Under the pieces are notes generated by a model. That model searched no databases. It was not told where the DNA came from and saw only the letters and a program-made list of their open reading frames with translations. Below are positions 23,045-34,309 of a DNA stretch of 64,000 bases, one piece after another. The position numbers and the translations under genes are program-made. How positions within the stretch are numbered: the stretch's first letter is position 1; each line of letters starts with the position of its first letter. This stretch comes from Portunus trituberculatus (lineage: Eukaryota; Arthropoda; Malacostraca; Decapoda; Portunidae): contig NC_059300.1 in assembly GCF_017591435.1 (NCBI RefSeq), positions 19,180,436 to 19,244,435 on the forward strand, written 5' to 3'.

Positions 23045-23711
23045 GAAGGGGTCAATCAGTTGGTGGATACATAATATCGATAGTCAGTCCAGGTCATTGC
23101 ACATGTCTCATCCACATGTTGAACTTTATGCTGATGCTTGCCTAACTGGTTGGGGGGCAACTTTGGGGAACACCACAACAGGTGGTCACTGGGCTCAGGA
23201 GGAGCTCAATCACATTAACTTCTTAGAATTGAAAGTTATCTTAATGGGTTTCCAATCTCTGTGTAAGGACTTCCAACAGACTCATGTTTGCATTCAGTCT
23301 GACAATACCACTACAGTCACTTGTTTAGACAGACATGGAAGCACGAAGGTTGACCTGAATTTCTTAATAGAGGAGATTTTTTCTTGGGCAGAATCACGTG
23401 ATATTACTTTAACAGCGTAACACGTCCAAGGCATTCATAATGTTAGAGCATATCGAGAGTCCAGAATAAAAAATTTTGACACTGAATGGATGCTAAAACC
23501 TAATATTTTTAAGAGGCTGTGTCAGTGCTTCGGAACACCAGATATTGACCTGTTTGCTTCCCGGATCAAAGCCCAAGTTAAGACTTACGTGTCCTGGAAA
23601 CCTGACCCCGGTGCTGCTGGTATTAATGCTTTCACCCTCAGCTGGACCAACAAATACTCATATGCCTTCCCTCCTTTCATTATTATTGCCCGAGTACTGA
23701 AAAAGATCTAG
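23045..23711 (+). pseudogene. DIRS-2 RNase H and methyltransferase-like region
   Basis: Shows WWIHNIDSQSRSLHM, VELYADACLTGWGATLG (first Asp), LNHINFLELKVILMGF (Glu) and IQSDNTTTVTCLDRHG (second Asp). A stop breaks the frame near 23418. 23490-23711 has CFGTPDIDLFASRIKAQ, SWKPDPGAAGINAFTLSW and YAFPPFIIIARVLKKI. DLFA plus the later PPF resembles the Dam-like methyltransferase segment described in DIRS elements, here probably inactive. Confidence 0.8.
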
Positions 23712-23955
23712 GAGGACCGTGCAATGTTGCTTGCGATTCTGCCCCTCTGGCCAACACAAACAGGGTTTCCACAAGCTCTCCGACTGCTGATTCAGCCTCC
23801 GCTCCTCCTACCTCACCATGCCCTGACCCTGCCACAAGACCCCACTCTCAGGCATCCTCAGTCACACAAACTGAAATTGACTGTGATGATGTTGTCAGGC
23901 AATCTTTCACTAACAGAGGCCTTTCGCCAGAGGTTGCACAATTTCTCCTTGGCTC

Positions 23956-24810
23956 ATGGAGACAAAGCATAAAGTTACAATATGGGCCACATATCACAAG
24001 ATGGGTGTCTCTTTGTGTCAGGAGGGAAGTCAATCCTTTTCAACTACCTATAAATTTTTTGTTAGATTACAGGAGGAGGGTAGAAGCTATAGTTCGATGA
24101 AAACCATTCGCTCTGCCATATCCTCCATTGCCTTTATTGATGATATGCCCGCAGGAACTCACCCCCTAGTTAGCAGATTCATGAGAGCTGTGTTCCAAAA
24201 GAGACCTTCCTTCCCGCGATACCAAACCACTTGGGATCTAGACTTGGTGCTTAATTACAAAAAAAGCCTTGGTTCAAATGAAGATTTGTCTCTCATTATG
24301 TTGACTAAAAACTTAACTATGTTGATGCTTTTGGTGTCAGGCCAGAGTGGTCAAGTGCTACATCTACTTGATGTCAGGAATATGATCTTTTCAGATTCTC
24401 AAATGTCTTTCCAGATAGGTGATCCTCTAAAAAACATCATGGCCAGGAAATCATATGTCACAATTGTCCTTTGCAGCTTTTGTTCCAGACAAACTTTAAT
24501 GTGTTCACACAACTATCCTGCACTACTTGCATAGAACTCAAGATGTTAGGGGACACATTACTAGATTGTTCCTGACCAGTAAACCACCCATCAAGGTAGC
24601 ATCTAGAGATACTTTGAGATGCTGGACTAAGGAGTTCATGGGAGTACCTGGTATTAATCTTTAACTTTTTTTCACCACACTCCACCAGGGCGGCATCATC
24701 CAGCAAGGCAGCATTGAAGTTGCCCCTCTCTACCATTTTGACTGCTGTGGGGTGATCCAGAGATTCCATATTTGCAAGATTTTACAAGCCCATAGCTGCG
24801 AGTGGGCAGT
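23956..24810 (+). pseudogene. DIRS-2 tyrosine recombinase, decayed
   Basis: The recombinase would cut and rejoin circular element DNA into the genome. 23956-24534 has YKFFVRLQEEGRSYSSMKT, MPAGTHPLVSRFMRAVF and LLVSGQSGQVLHLLD; the first catalytic arginine expected in this box is Ser. In other frames follow DVRGHITRLFLTSKPPIK and, near 24678-24785, PHSTRAASSSKAALK (the HxxR box) and FARFYKPIAASGQFA (the catalytic tyrosine). A TGA interrupts the segment between them where Trp is expected. Inactive. Confidence 0.8.
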
Positions 24811-24949
24811 TTGCCTGTTGTACCACGACATAAGCTCCATGCTGGAGCCTTTTATGATCTTTGTCCACATATCTTTTGGGTTGTGTACTCACTTTGGTGT
24901 TGATTATCATTGGATTGTACTGCACATATGGGTATCAATTTTGGACACT

Positions 24950-25050
24950 GTTAAATATATATGGTGTGTTGGGTATTGTTACAAATACAAGGTGTATTGG
25001 GTATCGGAGGTTGTTAAATATATGTGATGTATTGGGTATTGGACTTTATG
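24950..25050. repeat. Imperfect ~30-bp tandem repeat
   Basis: The phrase GTTAAATATAT-TG-TGTGTTGGGTATTG recurs three times with substitutions across 24950-25050, downstream of the DIRS-2 recombinase. Confidence 0.65.
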
Positions 25051-25212
25051 CTTTTACTTTTCCTGCTTGATGAACTTCTTGGGGTTCTCATAGGTTTAAG
25101 GAAGCACTCTAAAACTCTCATTGAATGCCGTGGTGATGTCAGTTTTAAAGATCGTGAAGTGAAATTGGTAGATTAAATGAATACTTACCAAGTGTGACGT
25201 TTGATCGTAATT

Positions 25213-25406
25213 TCACGAACATTTAAAACTGCATCACTGAGGCATTAAATGCCCTCCCTGCCCTTCCCTGCCATTCTTTTCCTTTGCCCGGTGACAATCT
25301 GGTTCTTGCATTGCTTCCTCAAACCTTCTCTCTGAAGACTGAAGTGGGGCTGGTGCCCCGGGTATCTCATTTAATGCCTCAGTGACGCAATTTTAAATGT
25401 TCGTGT
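25213..25406. repeat. Inverted repeat at the DIRS-2 right end
   Basis: 25213-25250 and 25369-25406 are reverse complements over about 38 bases with two mismatches, with a 118-base spacer. The left arm begins CACGAACATTTAAAACTGCA and the right arm ends ATTTTAAATGTTCGTG. Inverted termini and complementary internal segments are expected at DIRS right ends, so this is probably what remains of that structure. Confidence 0.85.
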
Positions 25407-25410
25407 GTAA

Positions 25411-25634
25411 TGCCATGATTATGTTAGTTACTATTAGTATGAAAATTATTTGTGTATAGCATTAGATTGTCCCTGTACATACATACATACATAATCCCCC
25501 CTATCCAGACACACACGTGGTTTCCCAGAACAAACAACAAACATACGTCTGATGGATTACGCGCCGGTGATTGGCTGGAGTGAGCTGGATTCCTATTGGC
25601 TGTGAACCTTAGTATCCTCAGACTGTGAATAGTA
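25411..25634. other. Unassigned spacer
   Basis: Spacer with a short CATA repeat at about 25480-25492. I see no gene. Confidence 0.6.
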
Positions 25635-26393
25635 CACTCAACCCTCGATTTGCCGGACCTCCATTTGCCGGATTTCGGATTTGCCGGACAAGAGTCTGTG
25701 GGAAAAAAAAAAAAAAAAAAAAAAAAGTCCGGGACAAGTCAATTTCAAACTACCGCGCCAGACAAAGTTCGCAAATCGGGCACTATAGATGGCAGCGCGG
25801 GCGGACATACACGTCTACTACTGGACTGTAAACAAGTCTGCCGCGTCACATGAGTGTTGTGCTACCATCAATATATCTACAGTAAGGTAAATGCTAATAA
25901 AAAAAAACAGTACAGATGTGTGTCGGCGGCATTGGCATGTGTTACGGCCCCACGTGGTGAGATGATGATGATGATGATGATGATGGTCGTCGGAGGTTTT
26001 GCCTTTGCCTCGGCACCTCCTGTTACTTCTATTCTTCCTGATACTGCCTTTCTTTTATTTTTCTTTCTCTTGTCTTCCACATCTGGTGCAAAGTCTCTTT
26101 CTTCTCCTCAGTTTTGTTTTTCTGAACAAAAAACGTCTGATTTATTTTCCAACTTCCTGGTACAGCTGGTGCAGGTGCCGAAATGCCGTTAAAGACAACA
26201 CTATGTTCCCACCGGAAATTTTTGCCGTTAAACACGGGATTCCGGTAAATCGCGTGCCGTTAAAGCGGGGTTCAACCTGTATAGGGTAAAGTCCGGCAAG
26301 GGGGTAGACCCCCGGACATTTTCCATTGCCGGACATTTGCCATTCCCGGACAAGCCTTCCCCCCTTTTAGTCCGGCAAATCGAGGGTTGAGTG
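25635..26393. mobile_element. TA-flanked MITE (mariner/pogo type)
   Basis: Both ends read CACTCAACCCTCGATTTGCC inward, a perfect inverted repeat of about 23 bases, with TA at 25633-25634 and 26394-26395. Further CCGGACATTTGCC words lie beside each end. The 759-bp interior has an A-run of about 24 (25702-25725), an ATG repeat (25961-25985) and a TTAAAGCGGGGTTCAACCTG word near 26260 that looks like the end of a second, smaller repeat. No transposase. Confidence 0.85.
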
Positions 26394-26529
26394 TACATCC
26401 AAACGCATGAGCAAACAAGTAATAAATGAGAGGTGTTATGTTACCATACCATACAAAATTGTAAGCATCACTGTTCCCCAATTTAACTTTAATAATATTG
26501 TCTTTCATTCGTGTTAACATTAGTATAGT

Positions 26530-27010
26530 CGGAACCTTAAAATTAAATAAGTTGTTAATGAGATGAAAAGCTTTTGATTCCATCCTATCTAATGAAGCTG
26601 TATGAATGCAACCCCCTCAAACATATAAAGAGTACTTCATATAAGGACGGATAAGGCCCTTATACAGAGTTAGCAGTTTGAGGAGTGAGAAAAACTGGTG
26701 GAGACGCTGCAGAAAGCCTAACTTCATAGAAGCTGTTTTAGCAAGAGATGAGATGTGAAGTTTTCAGTTAAGATTATGAGTAAAGGACAGACTGCGGATA
26801 TTCAGTGTGGAAGAGGGAGACAGTTGAGTGTCACTGAAGAAGAGAGGGTAGTTGTCTGGAAGGTTGTTTTGAGTTGATAGATGGAGAAATTGAGTTTTTG
26901 AGGCATTGGAAACTGCTAGGTTTTCTCTGCCCTAATCAGAAATCTTAGAAAGATCAGAAGTCAGGCGTTCTGTGGCGTCCCTGCATGAACTGTTGATTTC
27001 CTGAAGGGTA
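26530..27010 (-). mobile_element. LINE-D (Jockey-type) fragment, end of reverse transcriptase
   Basis: On the minus strand this encodes pieces such as SDLSKISDQGRENLA, NWKLHISSLAKTASMKLGFL, LTLYKGLIRPYMKYS and HTASLDRMESKAFHLINN. These match the plus-strand LINE-D at about 45660-46070 (SLVSDWGRENL, RVESKAFRLINS). Both ends are truncated and stops interrupt the frame. Confidence 0.82.
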
Positions 27011-27344
27011 TTTACCCTTTGCGTACCTCAAGTAGTCCATTAAAAACTACCATCATCCATGTACCATTGGTCATTCTCAAGTATTTAATTCTCCTATTTG
27101 TTGTCATACATTCTTAATTAACTCTCTTCCAAACTTTTTATCAAGCCTCTTAATAACTGTAAATCAGCCATATAAGTAGTAACATGTAAAAACAAATATA
27201 GATTTTTACTCTCTGCTATCAGCATCAAACATCTACATAATATTCTTTATTCACTCCCATGACAGAAAAAAAAATGTCAATAAATACATAAAGGACATGT
27301 TTTGCACTTAAAACAACGATTTACGATGTATATATATTATATAT

Positions 27345-27352
<8 letters not shown>
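27011..27352. other. Unassigned AT-rich spacer
   Basis: AT-rich, no recognisable gene or element end. Confidence 0.6.

Positions 27353-27428
<76 letters not shown>
27353..27428. repeat. (AT)n microsatellite
   Basis: AT tract of about 76 bases preceded by a short ATACACACACAT transition. Confidence 0.95.
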
Positions 27429-27431
<3 letters not shown>

Positions 27432-27613
27432 TCATAATAGCTACTACAAAATACAGCCTAAATAATATAGAACTTAGGAGATTTGTACCATAGAGCATCA
27501 ATGAAGTAATCAAGAGAAGAAAATTATACTGAAATGGCTGCTTGAAAATAAATTAGATGAATAGCTAAAGCATGCAATATATTTTAAGAGACAGATATGA
27601 GTAATATCACCCA

Positions 27614-27614
27614 G

Positions 27615-27681
<67 letters not shown>
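27614..27681. repeat. (AG)n microsatellite
   Basis: AG tract of about 68 bases with one AAAG interruption near its start, about 95 bases downstream of the minus-strand host exon. Confidence 0.93.
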
Positions 27682-27686
<5 letters not shown>

Positions 27687-27774
27687 GCTTTTTTTTGTCA
27701 CATATTTATAACAAAATTTCAGTATTAATTCAAGTTTTAATAACAACAATGAAACATTACAAGATTATTCTTAC

Positions 27775-27918
27775 CCTGAAGTCATCTCCTACTTTCTTGG
27801 AACCAATAACCTTATTAAGGTAAGCCTCCACCTCAGCATTGGGTATATGACTTAAAATGAAATCACTTGATTCTTCTGGCTTCAGATTTTCATAGATGGC
27901 TTTAGTCTGTTCATCATA
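27775..27918 (-). CDS. Putative host-gene exon (48 codons), unknown product
   Basis: A minus-strand exon candidate. The acceptor TTTTTTCCAG ends at 27919 after a pyrimidine tract, and the donor GTAAGAAT starts at 27774. The 144-base exon is exactly 48 codons, phase 0 at both ends, and encodes YDEQTKAIYENLKPEESS, then DFILSHIPNAEVEAYLNKV and IGSKKVGDDFR. Composition is that of an ordinary soluble helical protein, unlike every retroelement frame here. I do not recognise the protein. The upstream exon candidate at 57643-57737 ends in phase 0, so the two can splice directly across 29.7 kb. A transposon-derived or random frame is less likely given both canonical splice sites. Confidence 0.65.
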
Positions 27919-28874
27919 CTGGAAAAAAGATAATTTTTTCACTGCAAATTGACATGTCAGAATCTGTTGGATGCTAAGTATAAAATTCATTGCATGAATA
28001 AGGAGCAGCTTCACTTGCTCACTTTACCTTATTAATATTTGTTTCCAAAATTACAACCTTAATTAAGAGAGGATAATGGGATTTCATTCATTTTCATTAA
28101 CCATCTTAAAGTATTATTTTTAAATAATATCTTCAGAAACTATGGAAATTATTAAGTAATTTTCTTGTGTAAACAAGTAAATTGATATGATCAGTGAAAT
28201 AGAGAGAGCTAGAAAAGAGAAAAGAAAAAGAGAAAGCATGTGATAAAAACAGCATCAGGGACAGGGGCATCATAGTGTGTTGCCTTATAGTAATTTTTTA
28301 TTTGTCTAAATTCATATTTCCCTGTTAAATTTTCTCTAATTCCCTTCCTTTCTGTGAACTGTACCCAATAGTTATTCAAATACCTTAAAAGAGTTGCCCT
28401 CTCTCATTGAATAATCAATTTCTACTAAGCTCCCTAATAAGCTAGTAATAATCTTTTATAAGTTAGCTTTAATTTGAGAGTGTGACTGATGCAATGCAAG
28501 TTTTAGAGTACAGAAAGAGCAGAGTAGACCTCTTAATCTTCATTCTCCATCCCTTTCCTAGTCCATACTTTGTACCCTGTCAAGTGTTGGAAGAGTATGC
28601 CCACATCCTGCCTTCCCTTTGCCTGCTATAATACTCATCATCAGTGGTAAAACTGATAGTCATGGATGCACTATTAGAGCCAACCATCTGAGGTGTATTG
28701 CAATGGTATTATGGAGGAACATAACTGTTAAGTATACCTATGCAGGCATAAAAATTCTATTTGAGGCATAATTGTTAAGTAAAGATACTCCCTGATATAC
28801 GATTGGGTTATTTTCTCGAAAAAGCAATTGTAGAGTGAACAATCATTTAGTGAACTTAAGAATGAATATGAGTA
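27919..28874. other. AT-rich intronic sequence
   Basis: No gene or repeat end identified in about 950 bases, apart from short A/G-rich tracts near 28200. Confidence 0.6.
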
Positions 28875-30047
28875 CAGTCAACTCTCGATTATCATGATAT
28901 GTGATATTATTCAAACATAATTTTCCCATAGAAAACAATAGTAATATGGTGGTTACATTCTTGGTCATTGAGAAAGTCTGCCTCTTTTGGATTTTTGTTA
29001 CATAAATCTTAAAAAAAAACTTTTAATACATCTGTAGGTCATGGAAACTATAAGAACACATGTTCTCACCTGTGCATTTTCTTGTAAGGGAAACTAAGAA
29101 ATTATCAATTCAACGTGATTTGTTGCATGATTTTATATGTCAGGAATATTTATTATCAGTGCATTTAACAAAATAAACTATGAGTATAATTTGGTGGTGG
29201 TTCGTAGCAGTGTTTGTGTACCATCACCTCAGTTCATTGAGCCATGCAGTCCAGACCACGCAGCCTCACCTTTCTACCACAGGCAACACAGAAAATTTTA
29301 CAAAGAGAACCAGCCCTATTACTGCTGCAGAGCATGATTTGTTAATAGATTTGGTGAGTCAGGAAAAAGTGCTTCTAAATAAAAGCATAGATGGCCATAT
29401 AGTGGCCCTAACATGGGAGAAAACTGATGCCTTTTTCAACTGTGCAGGCTATGGGAAGGGGTACTTAGCAAGCGATAAAAAAAAATACAACTGATTGTAA
29501 ATCTAATAGAATTCTGATAGAAAACTTGGGAGATGGAGATGCAGTGATTGAAGCTGGTGGTGGTGATGTTATTGTTGTTGTTCCTGGGTTTGATTTCAAC
29601 CACAACTTTTGTAAAGTAAGTTACTTGAAAAATAACCTATATATTTTTGTGTTTTTAAAATCAATTAGTTCACAAAAAACTAATATTAAAAGTTATTTAG
29701 ACAAAATTAATGTGAAGATAATGATGAGGACATGAGTCTTGGTTCATCTTTGCAGCGAAGGTAAATCCTGCCTTATCATTACGTTCCTGGGCCGAGGGTA
29801 AGGCAGCATTTGTTCTTAAAAGTATTGATTTCTACACGGTATCCTTCAACTAACAAAGGTGGAAGGCATTGTTTAAGAATCCAGCCAAGAGCATCTCAGG
29901 TGGTTCCCCTGAGAAGCAGCATAGGTGTGTGTGACATCATCAAGTTGAGTTAACTTGTGTTAAATCAAATAAATCACTTTGTTTAATCATGTCTCCTTAA
30001 ATATCAGTTCATGTTAAATCAAACTAGAGTTATTCGAGAGTTGACTG
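28875..30047. mobile_element. TA-flanked inverted-repeat element
   Basis: The left end is CAGTCAACTCTCGATTATC and the right end inward is CAGTCAACTCTCGAATAAC, with TA on both sides (28873-28874, 30048-30049). This is the layout of mariner/pogo-type elements. The interior carries a degraded Myb/SANT-like coding fragment (29245-29494), so it may once have encoded or captured protein. No DDE catalytic core is visible. Confidence 0.75.
29245..29494 (+). pseudogene. Myb/SANT-like DNA-binding fragment
   Basis: The frame shows NTENFTKRTSPITAAEHDLL, then IDLVSQEKVLLNKSIDGHIV, then ALTWEKTDAFFNCAGYGKG. The spacing of a charged helix (AEHDLLIDLV), a lysine-rich middle and a later Trp-Glu-Lys resembles the zeste/MSANTD type of Myb/SANT-like domain, often linked to transposons. 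Only one domain of about 80 residues is present, it lacks its own clear start, and the frame ends at an A-run near 29480. The assignment is by pattern only. Confidence 0.4.
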
Positions 30048-30263
30048 TATTAGGAAAGCGTCTCAAAATCTTTATACATATGCCTCCTAAAACCCATAAA
30101 ACCATATGTCATATTGAAATGCAGCTGCAGGGATTTCTTGAATTAAGTGAGGGATACATTCCTGAAGGGATTGTGTAATGTAAAAATTGCATAAAATGAA
30201 CATAATTACTGAACTTAACTGTACAGCACATACCAAGTCTAGAGGATTGCATTTAGCTGACAT
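30048..30263. other. Unassigned AT-rich spacer
   Basis: No feature recognised between the TA-flanked element and the hAT-type element. Confidence 0.55.
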
Positions 30264-30609
30264 CAGACATGGACACGTTTATGAAAAAAATATTAGGATT
30301 TTGTTTTGATGATGGACTGGAATAATTTTTTGATTGTGATTAAATTATGATCACTTGTTTGTTTAATTTTTCTGATTATGATTTGATTATAATTACTTGA
30401 ATTTTGCATTTTTTATTATTTTTTTCTTTTTGTGCATGATTATGATTAGATTATGATTATATACACATTTTGCGGTGATTATTTATATAAAAAAGCAAAG
30501 ACTAAGTACAGTACAACGCCTGAAAAATAAGGAACAAATTTTATCTATTAGTTACTTTTACATATTGAAGCACAGTAATATATAAAACTTTTTAAATTAC
30601 ATACTAATT

Positions 30610-31305
<696 letters not shown>

Positions 31306-31994
31306 GTTGTAGCCAGTCCCGTGATTGATACTCAGACAACATGTTTAAATAATATTATGTAGCATTGCTTATATTAGCAACAATATTACCACTGTTCTTT
31401 AAAAATGATCACAACAAATCTTGATATAACTACAAAGGTATCTAAATTTCAAGAATTACGAAAGTCTCAACTTATATCCATTCAGTTAAAATAAAGTTTT
31501 CTTTCAGTACCAAAGCTCATACGCGATTTTCAATATGTTACCTTAAGATATTGCAGCTACTTTTGAAATTTCATATCATTGGTTTTGGTGGGAAACCCAG
31601 AGGTCTACTCTGCACCACTAGTCCACTTTACCTAACTTTCCCCTATAACACGGTAAAAAAGCATGCAAGTAAAAACATGAGACAGTGCCAATGCCTTCAA
31701 AACATACTTTGACTTGAAAGTAAAGTATTTCATAGAAATTACAAAAAATAACTTGAAAGTAAAGTATTTCATAGAAATTACAAAAAATAATCACAATAAT
31801 CACATTTTAATCAATGATTATTATTAAAAATGTGATTATGATTATCACTATAGAATGAATTTTTATTAAGATTTGATTTTGATTATCACCACAGAATAAT
31901 TTTTTATTATGATTTGATTATGATTACATAATCACAGCCATGATTTATCATTTTCAAATTAGTAATCATAATCATGCCCAAGTCTGGCTGACAT

Positions 31995-32384
31995 TAAGTT
32001 TAAGGATACAGCATGCTGGTGATACATATGGGGAACACCTGGTGACACTTGGGGCTGTATTTTACATACCTATAGTTATTGTTTATTGTCAGGTCTCAAA
32101 AAATTCCTGACTGTCACTCCATTGACCCTCACAATTTATTTGTCAGCCTTAAATATATAGAAAGAAATAGGTTCTTCACATAAATTTCTTTAATCCAAAT
32201 AATTTTGACATCATATTTTTAACATCATATTCTGAGAATAGTTAGACTGTGTATCCAAACAAAAGAAACATGATAAATAGATTACGCCTGACAGCTCAAC
32301 ACATGTAGGGCATGCGAGGCAAAGTTTGAGTTTGTGAAAAAACTTATCGTACCCCTCCAGGCAGTTATTTACAATAATACAGTA
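31995..32384. other. Unassigned spacer
   Basis: No gene or element end recognised. Confidence 0.55.
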
Positions 32385-32511
32385 ATACTTTGAGATATGA
32401 GCCACCTTTGGTCCAATTTTTTTTTTAGATACAAGCAAAACTTTGAGATATGAGTTGTGCTTCAGGATGCTGCTGCTAGTCAGCACCTCAGTCCAGCCTC
32501 AACTGAGCTAA
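32385..32511. mobile_element. Possible left end of an older mariner-type element
   Basis: CAGTAATACTTTGAGATATG at 32385 resembles mariner-type MITE termini and is preceded by TA. A matching decayed right part may be at about 43110-43220 (AATGGGGAAAATTATTTTGG, CACGAAACAAATTAAACTTG), on the far side of the Tigger element. The true right terminus is not seen. Confidence 0.4.
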
Positions 32512-32614
32512 TACAAGCAATCCCTGCTTAACGAACGTTCACACAACAAAATTTTGCTACAACGATCGTTTCCTTTTACTACCATTTGCTCATTTAACCC
32601 CTTCCTCGGTAGAA

Positions 32615-32768
32615 ACGAGTATACTCGTTTTCACTAAATGTTCCGTTTTCAGTCGTTGACAAGTATACTCGTCTAAAACTTGACCTTCAAAAACCAGCTA
32701 TAGACGTATATACTCGTCGATTCTGTGCCTTTCTAAGCCATTCTATGTGTGGGACGAGTATTCTTGTC
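32615..32768. repeat. Four subterminal palindromes at the piggyBac-1 left end
   Basis: Positions 32615-32628 (ACGAGTATACTCGT), 32658-32673 (GACAAGTATACTCGTC), 32703-32718 (GACGTATATACTCGTC) and 32753-32768 (GACGAGTATTCTTGTC). Their starts are 38-50 bases apart. A matching CGAGTTAACTCG lies at 41389-41400 near the right end. Probable transposase-binding repeats (inference). Confidence 0.75.
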
Positions 32769-32926
32769 AAATTGTACGCCTGGCAAAGGCGACATGGTGG
32801 AGCGGTGGGATGTCAAGGACACTCTTACTAGACCTACTCCGGCAACTACTGTTGTTGCATGGGTGTTGTTTTCATCCACATAACCACTCATTTTTTTGTA
32901 CCCTTTTCAAATCATTTACACCCCAA

Positions 32927-33828
32927 ATGTCTAGTTCTGAGGAAGATAGTGAATATGAACCTTCCCTCAGAAGCTTGAATACTTCTGATGACACTGCCAG
33001 TTCATCAGACAATGAATATTTCTCGACAAGTGAGGAGGAGGAGGAGGGAGGTGAGGGGAGAGCTTGGAGAAGCCTAGAGTTGTCAGAGGAGCGCATGAAT
33101 GCAGCACCACCACGTTTTCCATTCACAGGAAATCCTGGAATAACGATTGATGAAAACCCAGCAGAAATGAGTCCATTTGAATTCTTCTGTCTTTTTATTG
33201 ATAAAAGGATTGTTGACTGTGTACTGGTAGAGACAAATCATTTTGCTGAACAAACTGGACAAGACGATTCTTTGTGGCGCCCTGTAACAGAGGCTGAACA
33301 TTTTGTATTTTTTGCCATGAAAATGCTTGGGGGTATTGTTAAAATGCCAGAAGAAGAAATGAACTGGTTATAAGATTAACTGCTTGAAAGACCAATTTTT
33401 CGGAAGCTAATGGCTATGAAATGGTACAGTAAGATAAAGCAATATCTTCAATTTGTAAATAATGAAACTCATGATGCACAAACCCACCCCAACCCAAAAT
33501 TGTATAAGATTTATGATGTATTCATGATGTTGTGCAAGAAACTAGGGAAGTGTTACACCCCTAGGCAAGATGCATGCGTAGATGAGAGCCTTATGTTGTT
33601 CAAGGGAAGGTTAGGATGGGTACAGTTTATGCCACTGAAAAGGAGGAGGTTTGGAGTGAAATATTTCATGTTATGTGAGTCAAAGACTGGATATGTGTAC
33701 ATGAGCATTTATGTTGGGAAAGGAACACAGTTTGATCCAGAGTATGATGAATATCCTGTGAGTTCACGTGTTGTTTTATCTTTGATGAAGCCTTTATTTG
33801 GGAAAGGTTATTGTGTTGCTGTGGATAA
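32927..33828 (+). pseudogene. piggyBac-1 transposase, N-terminal part
   Basis: ATG at 32927 starts MSSSEEDSEYEPSLRS, an acidic N-terminus usual for the family. The DDE_Tnp_1_7-type core begins PRFPFTGNPGITIDEN and IVDCVLVETNHFAEQTG. Two in-frame TAA codons interrupt at 33371-33373 and 33377-33379, then the same frame continues through MAMKWYSKIKQYLQFVNNE, ACVDESLMLFKGRLG (first catalytic Asp) and GYCVAVDNY (second Asp), where the Gypsy element is inserted. The C-terminal part resumes at 40348 in the same codon register. The Met chosen is the first ATG before the acidic stretch. Confidence 0.88.
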
Positions 33829-33833
33829 CTATT
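33829..33833. other. Target site duplication CTATT (left)
   Basis: CTATT repeated at 40343-40347, flanking the Ty3/Gypsy element. Confidence 0.9.
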
Positions 33834-34294
33834 TGTGGACTGACGGAGTGTTGTTGGCTCACTACCGCTCGTTTGTGGTTAAATTAAGGTAGTTTACCCC
33901 ACAGACTGACGTGGCTCTTGCCGGCAGCTATGAGAGGAGGCGACGTTTTCCAGGCTAGCCAGCGCAGCGGGAGACGGACACCAGCCGCCATACACACCAC
34001 TACCCCTGTTCTGTTCAGCGAAGATTGTGTGCGAGGTCGTGCCGCAGGGGAGGCACGAGCGACGGGATCAAGCACGAGGAGCCAGTGTGGGCGAGTTGTG
34101 GGCCCTTACGAGTGCGTGGGACTCCCTACATGTGTTGCCGCCGTGCCAGTGGAGGAGACGGCCACGAGAGGAGGGAGACACGACGTTGGAGACGTGTGAT
34201 CACCAAGACTGTGGTGCCTGCTGTGCTGCTAGTTCTGTGCTCTGTAAATAAACTGCAATTGGGAGAACAGTGTTTCGAGTTACGCCCTGCCACA
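33834..34294 (+). repeat. 5' LTR of the Ty3/Gypsy element
   Basis: 461 bp, TG...CA. AATAAA at 34247-34252 is a candidate polyadenylation signal. It differs from the 3' LTR at GAGGAGGCGACG (3' LTR GAGGAAGCGACG) and GGAGACGGACACC (3' LTR GGAGATGGACACC). Confidence 0.93.
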
Positions 34295-34309
34295 AGCTAT
34301 CTAGGCATT

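Larger units (their letters stand above)
23045..25410 (+). mobile_element. DIRS-2, 5'-truncated DIRS-type retrotransposon
   Basis: Plus-strand RNase H, DLFA/PPF region, tyrosine recombinase with all three catalytic boxes recognisable in decayed form, then a noncoding right end with a strong inverted repeat (25213-25406). The gag and reverse transcriptase are missing; the left end coincides with piggyBac-like palindromes. Closest relative in the window by protein pattern is DIRS-1. Confidence 0.82.

Noticed and set aside
34025..34309. N-terminal extension of the Gypsy Gag frame into the 5' LTR
   Set aside because: It is encoded by LTR sequence that recurs in the 3' LTR; the ATG at 34310 directly precedes the Gag core.
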